From: an uncultured Ellagibacter sp.
Lineage (GTDB): Bacteria > Actinomycetota > Coriobacteriia > Coriobacteriales > Eggerthellaceae
Direction of reading: 5' to 3'
NCBI RefSeq assembly: GCF_934617235.1
Contig: NZ_CAKTTZ010000068.1
Span: 1 to 7,274 of the forward strand
Length of the DNA stretch: 7,274 nt
The notes under the pieces are model-generated. The model worked only from the letters and a program-made list of their open reading frames with translations. It was not told where the DNA came from and did no database searches. The position numbers were made by a program, and so were the translations under genes. Below, one piece after another: positions 1 through 5,961 of the stretch (positions are counted from its first letter, which is position 1; each line of letters starts with the position of its first letter).

Positions 1-902
1 TACTGGTCGGGGAAGCATTCGACCATCTTGTCGAGTACCTGGGGGAAGGTCAAATCGATGAGCTCGTCTTTCTTCCACACGTATTCGCCTGAACCGTCGT
101 GGTTGAGATAGAGCGTGCGGCGCTTGCCGCGGGTGTCCTCGAAGCACTCCATATAGTTCACGAAGTGGGGGAAGATGACCTCCATGTCGGTGAGGTCGGG
201 CATCCACGCGGGGTCCCATTCCAGCGACACGTAGCCGTCGTAGTCGATGGAGGAAAGCGCGCGCACGACCTCGTCGATGGGCAGGGTTCCCTCGCCGACC
301 AGGTTGAAGCTGCCGTCGTCGTCGGAGTCGCGCATGTGTACGTGCTTGATGTAGGCCCCTAAGTTCTTGACGGTTTCCGCGGGGGTCTCGCCGCCTGCGC
401 GGTAGACGTTGTGGGCATCCCACAAGGTGCCCAGGTAGTCGCTGGCGTAGCGGTCCATGATGCCCGCCATGCGCGTGGTGCTGGAGAAGATGCCGCTCGA
501 CTCGATCAGCAAGACGACGCCGTGGGACTCCGCGTAGGGCACAAGCTCGGTCAGGGCTGCATGGATAGCGTCCTCATCATCGTTTTGGGCAACGACGACA
601 ACTCGCTCGACGCTCGCGGCAGTGGCGAGGTCGATAAGTTCTTTAGCGGCCTGGACCTGCTCTTCTCCTGCCGAGATATCGACTGAGGAGTCGAGCGCGG
701 GAATGCACAGGTCCTTATCGCGCAGGGCACGGGCGGTTGCCTGGGTGTTGTAACGGTCGAGCGGGCCGCCTTTGCCAGTGAAGACGGTGTTGATGATGGG
801 GTTGTGGATCTCGATGCCGGAGAAATCCATCTCGAGGGCGGTGCTCACGAGCTCGTCCCAGGAGTGGTCGGCCCAGCCGCGGGTAGAAAAGGAAAGCTTC
901 AT
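1..902 (-). CDS. Sugar-phosphate isomerase/epimerase TIM barrel, apparently fused to an AMP-dependent synthetase (3' end outside window)
   Basis: The first 300 residues are visible and the frame is still open at the window edge. Residues 1-255 read as a xylose-isomerase-like (AP endonuclease 2 family) TIM barrel. The start is MKLSFSTRGW, and the usual metal/catalytic positions are all present: E134 (LLIESS), D162 and H164 (WDAHN), H187/H189 (KHVHMRD) and E228 (SLEWDP). These barrels normally end near 260-290 residues. Here a linker (about 256-283) leads into LTFPQVLDKMVECFPDQ, which resembles the opening of adenylate-forming acyl-CoA synthetases/ligases (helix, then 'PD'). A C-terminal AMP-binding domain is therefore inferred but not seen. 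The start ATG at 902-900 overlaps the stop of the upstream gene (TAATG), and an AGGAG site lies 8 nt upstream inside that gene, so the two are translationally coupled. The substrate is unknown. The barrel call is firm and the fusion probable. Confidence 0.8.
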   Translation of the reverse strand, partial: MKLSFSTRGWADHSWDELVSTALEMDFSGIEIHNPIINTVFTGKGGPLDRYNTQATARALRDKDLCIPALDSSVDISAGEEQVQAAKELIDLATAASVERVVVVAQNDDEDAIHAALTELVPYAESHGVVLLIESSGIFSSTTRMAGIMDRYASDYLGTLWDAHNVYRAGGETPAETVKNLGAYIKHVHMRDSDDDGSFNLVGEGTLPIDEVVRALSSIDYDGYVSLEWDPAWMPDLTDMEVIFPHFVNYMECFEDTRGKRRTLYLNHDGSGEYVWKKDELIDLTFPQVLDKMVECFPDQ

Positions 903-2317
903 TAGTTCTGCTCCTCGTAAGCGATCTTGTTGAGCGCATTGATATATGCGCGGATGCTGGATTCGACGATGTCGGTGGAAATGCCGCGGCCGGAATAGAC
1001 CTTGCCGTCGGCGATGAGCTTCACGATCGATTCGCCCATAGCCTCGCGACCTTCGGTGACGGCCTGGATGCGGAAGTCGTCGAGCTCGTAGTGCTTGCCG
1101 ACGACGGACTCGATGGACTTGAAGGAGGAGTCGATGGGGCCATCTCCCAGGGAGACCGCCTCGACGAGTTCGCCCATCTTGCGCAGCGAGATATGCGAGG
1201 TCGCTTTGAAGCTCAGGCCGGAGTTAATGACGTAGCCTTCGAGGACGTAGGTCGGGGGCACTTGCAGGGCGGCGGAGGCCACAATGGCGTCGAGCTCGGT
1301 CGCGCCCACGCGTTCCTTGCTGGCGGCAATCTTTTTGAAGGCCTCGAACACCGCGGCGGCGTCCTCGTCGGAGAGGCTGTAGCCCAGGCGCTCGACGTAT
1401 TGCATGACGGTGGCTTGGTCATCGTCGGCGGTGAGGACGATTCCCTCGGCGACCTCGGACACGGCATCGGTGAAGAGCGCACCCTTGGATCGGTCCTCGC
1501 AGCACAGGCGTGCGATTTGGCTCATGGCGCGCTTGAGCTCGGTCACGCGGACGTGGCACTGGGCGTTTAAGGCGTCGGCCTTAGCGCCGAGGATCATCGC
1601 CACGTTGTCGAGCGCGATGACGCCCATGGGGTAGGACGTGGCCTTGACCAGGGCGGCACCTGCCCTCACGCCGGCAACGGCGCAGGCGTCTGCCATGTTG
1701 AGGTTGTTGGAGCAGGAAATTCCCAAGTCGATGTCGGCAAGCTCCGGGGCGGCTTCAAAGAGCTCGGCGAGGAACTGGGCGAACTCTTCGGGAAGCATGG
1801 TGCCGGCGGCGTCGCACACGGTCACCGTCTTCGCGCCGGCGCGGGTCACGGCGGCGATCACCTTGGCGAGGTAGGCGACGTCGGTGCGGGTGGCGTCGAT
1901 GGCGACGAACTCGACGTCGTCGGTGAGCTCGGCGCACTTGGCAACGGCAGCCGCGGCATCGTCGATGAGCGCGTCGGCCTTCTTGCGCTGGATATACTCC
2001 ATGCACGAGGGGCTCACGGCGGCCTCGACCTGAAGGCGGACGCTCTTCGCGCCCTTCGCCGCGTTCCACACCGCCTCGATGTTCTCGTCATCCATTTCGA
2101 CTGGCACGGCAAGCGTGCTGTTCTTCACCAGGGAAGCAATCGATTTGATTCGCAGGCTGTCCACTTTCGAGGACTCGATGCCCTCGACTTCGATGGCGGC
2201 AACGCCGATACGGTCGAGAATCTTCACGATTTCAAGCTTTTCCTTAAAGGATAGGGAAAGTGCCTTGGAAGCAGCCGCTTCCCTCATCGTGATGTCACTG
2301 ACGCGTATGTCTCTCAT
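902..2317 (-). CDS. 2-isopropylmalate/homocitrate synthase-like protein (DRE-TIM family) with altered active site and LeuA C-terminal domain
   Basis: 471 residues, close to normal LeuA length. Residues 1-~290 match the HMGL-like TIM barrel: VSDITMRE at the start corresponds to DTTLRD, then VEFVAIDATRTD, VTVCDAAGTMLPEEF and GISCSNNLNMA. Residues ~345-465 match the LeuA allosteric/dimerisation domain very well (GDGPIDSSF, AVTEG, YSGRGISTDI, RAYINALNKI). The barrel keeps R12, but the metal Asp is E13, the conserved Glu of 'EDATR' is I140, and the metal-binding His-x-His is S201-C-S203. Ordinary acetyl-CoA/2-keto acid condensation is therefore unlikely. The start was set at ATG 2317 because AGGAG sits 6 nt upstream and the family start follows; an in-frame upstream ATG at 2398 would add 27 unrelated residues. 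It is the first gene of an operon with the epimerase-ligase. The family is certain, the reaction unknown. Confidence 0.88.
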   Translation of the reverse strand: MRDIRVSDITMREAAASKALSLSFKEKLEIVKILDRIGVAAIEVEGIESSKVDSLRIKSIASLVKNSTLAVPVEMDDENIEAVWNAAKGAKSVRLQVEAAVSPSCMEYIQRKKADALIDDAAAAVAKCAELTDDVEFVAIDATRTDVAYLAKVIAAVTRAGAKTVTVCDAAGTMLPEEFAQFLAELFEAAPELADIDLGISCSNNLNMADACAVAGVRAGAALVKATSYPMGVIALDNVAMILGAKADALNAQCHVRVTELKRAMSQIARLCCEDRSKGALFTDAVSEVAEGIVLTADDDQATVMQYVERLGYSLSDEDAAAVFEAFKKIAASKERVGATELDAIVASAALQVPPTYVLEGYVINSGLSFKATSHISLRKMGELVEAVSLGDGPIDSSFKSIESVVGKHYELDDFRIQAVTEGREAMGESIVKLIADGKVYSGRGISTDIVESSIRAYINALNKIAYEEQN

Positions 2318-2403
2318 GTATGGCTCCTGACTTATACCAATGTGTTCTTGGAAAGTGCCTGCGACGATCCCAACCGAAATGTGCGGGCAGTCAAACACCT
2401 ACC

Positions 2404-2413
2404 TTAGCGCTAA
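2404..2413. promoter_or_regulatory. Perfect palindrome TTAGCGCTAA, possible operator
   Basis: A 10-bp perfect dyad lies 87 bp upstream of the LeuA-like start codon in the divergent spacer. Position and symmetry fit a repressor or activator site for the operon, but there is no second copy in the window and no regulator gene nearby. A chance occurrence cannot be excluded. Confidence 0.25.
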
Positions 2414-2598
2414 AGAATGCATTATTGCACGTCATCCGCAAGCGAGCTGCACAAACTGTCGATTTTTGCGGTAAATAGCTGTATCGCTTATGCGCTTATA
2501 CAAAACTCGATCTCAACCTCACCCTGCTTGAAAGGACGCGCTCGCGGTTTTGCACCGTCAGCTCTCCGCCGATGACGTGAACCTGTCCGAATGACATG

Positions 2599-2643
2599 GA
2601 TCGCGTTCCGGTTTGCGGTGCATCAAGAGCCATCGCCAGAGCC
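2599..2643 (+). repeat. Dispersed repeat, copy A (diverged)
   Basis: This 45-bp block beginning GATCGCGTTCCGGTTTGCGG is alignable without gaps to the copies at 5892 and 7200. It differs from copy C at 7 of 45 positions, and all seven differences are transitions. It has the same orientation as the other two and, like them, lies upstream of a minus-strand gene (about 280 bp before the LeuA-like start). Similarity stops after GCCATCGCCAGAGCC, so this copy is shorter or more decayed. Confidence 0.75.
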
Positions 2644-2660
2644 CTTTCCGTTGCTTCGCC

Positions 2661-2822
2661 AAACTTTTTGCCCCATGTGCGCAGGTTTTGCCGCAGCCTG
2701 CTCGTTCGTTTCCGATACATGGAGGAGCGCATCTCTGTAAGGTCAAGTCAGAGAGGTGCGGCTTTTTCCGATCTTCTCGTCTTCTGCTGCCCCTCGTAAA
2801 AACCTGCGCGCGCAAAAAGTTT
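2661..2822. repeat. Inverted-repeat element with two-block arms
   Basis: The left arm holds AAACTTTTTGC (2661-2671) and GCGCAGGTTTT (2679-2689). The right arm holds the exact reverse complements, AAAACCTGCGC (2799-2809) and GCAAAAAGTTT (2812-2822). The two 11-bp blocks are separated by 7 nt on the left and 2 nt on the right. The 109-bp interior carries a terminator-like hairpin (2728-2767). The whole could fold as one long stem-loop RNA or be a small non-autonomous mobile element. No flanking target duplication is evident. Confidence 0.65.
2728..2767 (+). terminator. Terminator-like hairpin followed by TTTTT
   Basis: The stem is CGCA + TCTCTG (2728-2737) paired with CAGAGA + TGCG (2749-2760), with a 2-nt GG bulge and an 11-nt loop. 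It is followed directly by GC and five T (2763-2767). The geometry fits a Rho-independent terminator on the plus strand, but no plus-strand gene precedes it. It either ends an unseen small RNA or is the core of the surrounding inverted-repeat element. Confidence 0.4.
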
Positions 2823-2944
2823 TCAGGGACAAATCGTGCCGTAACACGTCGAGCCGAATCGCTGCTACGATATCCTTGAGCAGCTCAGGAGGTTCACATA
2901 AAAGCGGGGAAGTTAAGCGGCGTTTAGCAAGGTGAGGAGTCAAG

Positions 2945-3484
2945 ATGAGAAAGCTCGTGGCGGCATTGCTGGCTGCGTGCCTGTTCGGGGCGCTTGCCCT
3001 TGCGGGGTGCTTCGCGGGTGGCGAGGTCAAAAACGAAGGCTGCGAAGTTACGAGGGTAATCCTTGTGAGCACCGGCGGGGACGTGAATACGCTCGATGCC
3101 TACGTGTTCGAGCCCGAACCGTCTCTCACGCATGTCTCTCTCGCGCCCGACACCGATTTTTCCCATATGGGGGAGGAGTCTCCCTGGCCGGAGGAAGCGG
3201 AACTCAGCAGAGAGCGACTTGCCATCTCCGATTCCGACTGGCGAAACGTTGTCGGCGTCGTCGACGAGGTCGACTTCATGTCCCTTCCCGAAGTGATTGA
3301 GGTTTCTGGTCTTGTGCTCGACGCGCCGTCTTACTACATCAATGTCAAAACGACTGAAAGCTCTCACGAGTCGGGAGGATACGCCGCTGGGTTCGGCTCG
3401 GATGGCCCCAACGAGCGTTTCGACAAGCTGCACGAAGCTTTAAATGATGTCATCGCGAAAGGTGCCCCCAAAGACGAGGCATAG
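2945..3484 (+). CDS. Small predicted lipoprotein of unknown function
   Basis: 179 residues. The N terminus is a classic lipoprotein signal: MRK, a hydrophobic stretch of about 16 residues (LVAALLAACLFGALALA), and the lipobox L19-A20-G21-C22. The mature protein would be acylated at C22 and anchored to the outer face of the cytoplasmic membrane. The rest is soluble, acidic and without recognised motifs. An alternation of strand-like segments (VTRVILVST, YYINVKTTES, SGGYAAGF) and a C-terminal helix (RFDKLHEALNDVI) suggests a compact alpha/beta domain. AGGAG lies 5 nt before the ATG, which fixes the start. It is transcribed divergently from the LeuA-like operon. I recognise no family beyond 'lipoprotein'. 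Confidence 0.85.
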   Translation: MRKLVAALLAACLFGALALAGCFAGGEVKNEGCEVTRVILVSTGGDVNTLDAYVFEPEPSLTHVSLAPDTDFSHMGEESPWPEEAELSRERLAISDSDWRNVVGVVDEVDFMSLPEVIEVSGLVLDAPSYYINVKTTESSHESGGYAAGFGSDGPNERFDKLHEALNDVIAKGAPKDEA

Positions 3485-3610
3485 TGGGAAGGAGCGATCA
3501 TAGCCCCGCTTTGGCGGAAAGCGAACATCTTGCGTTGATTGTGCGTTCGCAAGCTTACGGCGCCAAGCCCTCTTTGCGCCGCCTTCGCGGCATCCCTACG
3601 CTTTGCCACT

Positions 3611-3659
3611 AAAAAGAACACCCTTTGTGCCAGATCTTCGCTCTCGAGGTGTACTTTTT
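3611..3659. terminator. Bidirectional terminator-like inverted repeat between convergent genes
   Basis: AAAAAGAACACC (3611-3622) is the reverse complement of GGTGTACTTTTT (3648-3659) except for one mismatch, with a 25-nt loop. Each strand ends the stem with a run of five T. It lies between two convergent stops (3484 plus, 3695 minus), exactly where a shared terminator is expected. The long loop makes it less typical. A shorter stem nearer the lipoprotein stop (CGCTTT-GGCGG-AAAGCG, 3507-3523) has no T run. Confidence 0.5.
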
Positions 3660-3694
3660 CTCGAACGTGGGAAAAGTCGATTCGTAAGTTGGTG

Positions 3695-4117
3695 TTATCC
3701 CGTGTATGCGTCTTCCTTGCTGCAGGAGAAGTCGTGGGCCGCAAGATACGCCTCGTCCTCAGCGTTTTCCGGAACGTCGATGCGCTCGACCTTGAATACG
3801 ACAGGGCGGGTGCCGTCGTTGCAGCAAGCGATCATGATGCGCTCGTCGCTGGTCCAGTTCTTCATGATAGCGCCGCCTGCAAGCGCCGTGTAGATGTAGC
3901 GGCTGATGGCATCCCATGCCTCGGCGCAGGGGAATGGCGGGTTGAGCTCTCGCCCGAAGTGGTAGAAGTCGTCCTTTCCGGCCTCGCGCTCGAACAGGTA
4001 TTCCTGCCCCACTTCAAAACAGGGGCAAGGTCCGCTTTCGGGGTCTGCGAGATAGTCCTTCTGGAGCTCGGGGAACAACTTCTTATCGATGACTGTCGCT
4101 CTGCACTTGTGTTTCAA
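3695..4117 (-). CDS. TIGR04076 family protein
   Basis: 140 residues from a TTG start. The core matches what I know of the uncharacterised TIGR04076 family: HKCRATVI at the N terminus, GPCPCFEVGQEYLF (29-42), a middle FPCAEAWDAISRYIYTALAGG (62-82) and the hallmark ACCNDGTRPVVFKVERI (97-113). Several conserved cysteines (C5, C31, C33, C64, C98, C99) suggest metal or redox chemistry, but the function is unknown. The TTG at 4117 is preferred: GAGGAAGGGG precedes it at 5-10 nt and the family homology begins there. The in-frame ATG at 4165 has no ribosome site and adds 16 basic, unrelated residues. A TACTAT box at 4172-4177 on the minus strand could be the -10 element. It stands alone and is convergent with the lipoprotein gene. 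Confidence 0.8.
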   Translation of the reverse strand: MKHKCRATVIDKKLFPELQKDYLADPESGPCPCFEVGQEYLFEREAGKDDFYHFGRELNPPFPCAEAWDAISRYIYTALAGGAIMKNWTSDERIMIACCNDGTRPVVFKVERIDVPENAEDEAYLAAHDFSCSKEDAYTG

Positions 4118-4420
4118 GGCGGCCCCTTCCTCGTGGTGCGCGCGGCGTTTTCCTCTGCGAATCATTACAGCATAGTAGCCGCTGATTGCATCTGGAGATT
4201 GCGCTGGTGGCGATGGGCTTGCGGTGTAATCGTTGGATTGGGAAAGAAAGAGGGGAAGGCTGCTCTATCCTGTTCGATGGCGGAAATGCACGCCGATTGT
4301 GTGCGCTCGTCGACGAGGTCGGTAGCTGGGACAACGCTCGTCGGTGCTTCGGCGAGGCGCCAGGATTGCGCTTCGATTTGCGGCATAAGGGGATAGATGA
4401 AGAAAGCGAGGGGATGGCTG
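4118..4420. other. Divergent spacer between the TIGR04076 gene and the GNAT gene
   Basis: About 300 bp with no gene I can support. It should contain both promoters. The only hint is a minus-strand TACTAT at 4172-4177. A minus-strand ORF of 73 codons (4165-4386) ends in TAATG overlapping the upstream ATG of the TIGR04076 frame, but it has no ribosome site, no recognisable motif and weak codon bias. Confidence 0.5.
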
Positions 4421-4960
4421 ATGATGTTAGAAACCGAAAGATTGCTCTTGCGTTCTTGGAAGGAATCCGATGCTGAGGACCTCTATCGCTATGCCAGCGA
4501 CCCAAAAGTGGGCCCTATCGCAGGGTGGCCTGTTCATTCGAGCGTCGAGAACAGCCGAGAGATTATCCGCGACGTCTTTTCCGCCGAGGAGACGTACGCG
4601 GTGTGCCTAAAAGAGGACAGGCGAGCCATCGGAAGCATCGGCCTCATTCCGCCCCAGCAGACTCAAGTCGCCACGTCGTCTACGGAGAGGGAGATAGGCT
4701 TTTGGATCGGCATCCCGTTTTGGGGCCACGGCTACATTCCGGAAGCAGTTCGCGAAATCCAGCGGCATGCTTTCGAGGACCTCGGCTGCACAGCGCTTTG
4801 GTGCGGCTACTACGATGGCAACGAGAAGTCGAAGCGCGTCCAGGAGAAGTGCGGGTTCATCTTCCACCATACCGAGGAAGGCGTCGATTGTCCCCTGGTT
4901 GGCGACGTGCGCACCGAGCACTTCACGTATCTTGCCCGGGAGAAATGGAGTCTCGTGTAG
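4421..4960 (+). CDS. GNAT family N-acetyltransferase, RimJ/RimL type
   Basis: 179 residues. It would transfer an acetyl group from acetyl-CoA to an amine, probably a protein N terminus or a small molecule. The opening MLETERLLLRSWKESDAEDL is typical of the RimJ/RimL branch (beta1, then alpha1). The acetyl-CoA-binding motif A is REIGFWIGIPFWGHGYIPEA (90-109), whose G-x-G at 102-104 corresponds to the Q/R-x-x-G-x-G/A loop. The later NEKSKRVQEKCGFIFH (134-149) is the expected motif B with the 'N-x-x-S..GF' pattern. The start is taken at ATG 4421 (GAGGGG 7 nt upstream, and family homology begins at once). An in-frame ATG at 4397 with AAGGGG 4 nt upstream would add eight residues and cannot be excluded. 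It is convergent with trmO, with a 62-bp gap and no obvious terminator. The substrate is unknown. Confidence 0.88.
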   Translation: MMLETERLLLRSWKESDAEDLYRYASDPKVGPIAGWPVHSSVENSREIIRDVFSAEETYAVCLKEDRRAIGSIGLIPPQQTQVATSSTEREIGFWIGIPFWGHGYIPEAVREIQRHAFEDLGCTALWCGYYDGNEKSKRVQEKCGFIFHHTEEGVDCPLVGDVRTEHFTYLAREKWSLV

Positions 4961-5022
4961 GTTCCGACCGTCCTTCGGGTGCGACGTGCACTTCGTCAGG
5001 AAGACGCGCGGGAGGGCGGAGC

Positions 5023-5748
5023 CTAGCTCACGCGGATGACGTGGAGCGCATCCCCGTCGACAGTGAAGGCGACATCGAGTGAAGAGTAGGCAAGATGACA
5101 CACGCGTGCGGGGTCGTGCTTGCTGCCCGCCCGCCGCGGATCTTGCCTCAGCACTTCGATCAGGCCGGCGAGTTTGGCGGGGTCGATCGATTTGCGAAGC
5201 TGATCGGGGAAGTCGACTGCAAGCTCGTGCCACGGTGCGTCTTCTATCCATCCGCCGTGGGCGTCGGGATGGCAATCGGCGAAGGGGATATAGGGCTTGA
5301 TATCGAGAATTGGCGTGCCATCTCGCAGGTCGGCCCCGAGGACGTGCAGCACGGGGCCCGCGTCCGTGCGTTCCACTCGGTCGAGCTTCACGCAGCTTAA
5401 GCCCAGCGGGTTCGGCCTGAAAGGGCTGCGCGATGCGAACACGCCCACTCGTTCGATGCCGCCGAGCCGCGGAGGCCGCACGGTCGGCGACCACGAGGCG
5501 GTTGTCCCGTTCTTGTAAAGCGTAGCGGCGTCTTCTGCGATGTCGTCGGCGGTTCCGCCGGGCACGCCGTTCTCGAATTGCCAGATCAGCCAGAGGTGCG
5601 AGAAGCTCTCGATGCCCGCAACCGCGGATTCAAGGGCGAATTCGGGTTCGAACAGTATGCGTCCGTGCAGATGGGGCGCGAGAAAGCTGTTGCGAGGAAT
5701 GCCGAACTTCTGTGGCAGGTCGGTGCGGATATGTGCTATCGGCTTCAT
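5023..5748 (-). CDS. trmO: tRNA (N6-threonylcarbamoyladenosine37-N6)-methyltransferase TrmO (TsaA/YaeB family)
   Basis: 241 residues, close to the known bacterial size (about 235). TrmO uses S-adenosylmethionine to methylate t6A at position 37 of certain tRNAs, giving m6t6A. The N-terminal beta-barrel signatures are clear: IAHIRTDLPQKFGIPRN (4-20), FSHLWLIWQF (49-58), RPPRLGGIERVGVFASRSPF (91-110) followed by RPNPLGLS (111-118), and the substrate-site motif LRDGTPILDIKPYIPFAD (141-158). The C-terminal extension (about 175-240: LIEVLRQDPR and a terminal strand repeat) matches bacterial TrmO rather than a bare TsaA domain. AAGGGG lies 5 nt before the ATG at 5748. A TATAAT box about 100 bp upstream suggests its own promoter. 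It is convergent with the GNAT gene. Confidence 0.93.
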   Translation of the reverse strand: MKPIAHIRTDLPQKFGIPRNSFLAPHLHGRILFEPEFALESAVAGIESFSHLWLIWQFENGVPGGTADDIAEDAATLYKNGTTASWSPTVRPPRLGGIERVGVFASRSPFRPNPLGLSCVKLDRVERTDAGPVLHVLGADLRDGTPILDIKPYIPFADCHPDAHGGWIEDAPWHELAVDFPDQLRKSIDPAKLAGLIEVLRQDPRRAGSKHDPARVCHLAYSSLDVAFTVDGDALHVIRVS

Positions 5749-5846
5749 GCTTTCCCCTTGGAGTGGCTGGCTTGGCGTGGCTTGGTGTTTCGCTTATTGC
5801 GGCTGGCGTTTTCCGACTCGATCGCGTTGCGGTCGGCGAAGTAGGT

Positions 5847-5852
5847 ATTATA
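5847..5852 (-). promoter_or_regulatory. Consensus -10 box (TATAAT) upstream of trmO
   Basis: A perfect TATAAT on the minus strand lies about 95 bp before the trmO ATG, in otherwise GC-rich sequence. The -35 region (TTCCCG at 17-bp spacing) is a poor match to TTGACA and there is no extended TG, so the promoter call rests on the -10 box and its position alone. Confidence 0.45.
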
Positions 5853-5891
5853 GGCGCATCGGAGGAATTCGGGAAAGAACCCCTTGAGGCG

Positions 5892-5951
5892 GATCGCGTC
5901 CCGATTTGTGGTGTGGCAAGGGCCATCGCCAGAACCGCCGGCCGCCCTGCC
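5892..5951 (+). repeat. Dispersed repeat, copy B
   Basis: A 60-bp block beginning GATCGCGTCCCGATTTGTGG. It matches copy C (7200-7260) with four substitutions and one single-base indel, so the two are recent relatives. It lies about 145 bp upstream of trmO in the same orientation as copies A and C. It abuts the 39-bp tandem units, and the two may be parts of one composite element. Confidence 0.85.
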
Positions 5952-5961
5952 GCGAGAGCCT

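Larger units (their letters stand above)
2318..2944. other. Divergent intergenic region between the LeuA-like operon and the lipoprotein gene
   Basis: 627 bp with no supportable gene. The short ORFs here lack family resemblance and ribosome sites. It must hold the promoters of the minus-strand operon and of the plus-strand lipoprotein gene, but I see no convincing -35/-10 pair for either. Weak hints are TTGACT on the minus strand near 2390 and TACGAT on the plus strand at 2866-2871. It also contains a perfect 10-bp palindrome (2404-2413), repeat copy A (2599-2643), an inverted-repeat element (2661-2822) and a smaller palindrome TGAGC-A-GCTCA (2877-2887) just upstream of the lipoprotein gene. 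Confidence 0.7.

Noticed and set aside
1091..1570. 159-codon plus-strand open frame and other frames antisense to the LeuA-like gene
   Set aside because: They mirror a well-supported gene and have no motifs of their own.
902..2317. Naming the gene leuA
   Set aside because: The catalytic metal residues are replaced and no leucine genes are adjacent, so the symbol would mislead.
4209..4232. Possible fourth, inverted copy of the dispersed repeat (GGCGATGGGCTTG...AATCG)
   Set aside because: About a dozen matching bases with an indel and then poor alignment is within chance for this composition.
4165..4386. 73-codon minus-strand ORF ending in TAATG at the TIGR04076 frame
   Set aside because: The overlap looks like coupling, but there is no ribosome site, motif or strong codon bias, and the coupled ATG is probably not the real start.
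3539..4396. 285-codon plus-strand open frame
   Set aside because: It lies antisense to the TIGR04076 gene and spans two spacers. It has no ribosome site or family motif, and stop-poor GC-rich DNA explains its length.
4961..5022. Terminator between the GNAT gene and trmO
   Set aside because: There is no stable stem with a T run on either strand in the 62-bp gap.
4607..5494. 295-codon minus-strand open frame
   Set aside because: It overlaps both the GNAT gene (antisense) and trmO (out of frame), and is Arg/Pro-rich low-complexity translation typical of shadow frames.
5768..5787. Two adjacent 10-mers TGGCTTGGCG/TGGCTTGGTG
   Set aside because: Too short and simple to call a functional repeat. 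Noted only as part of the trmO leader.
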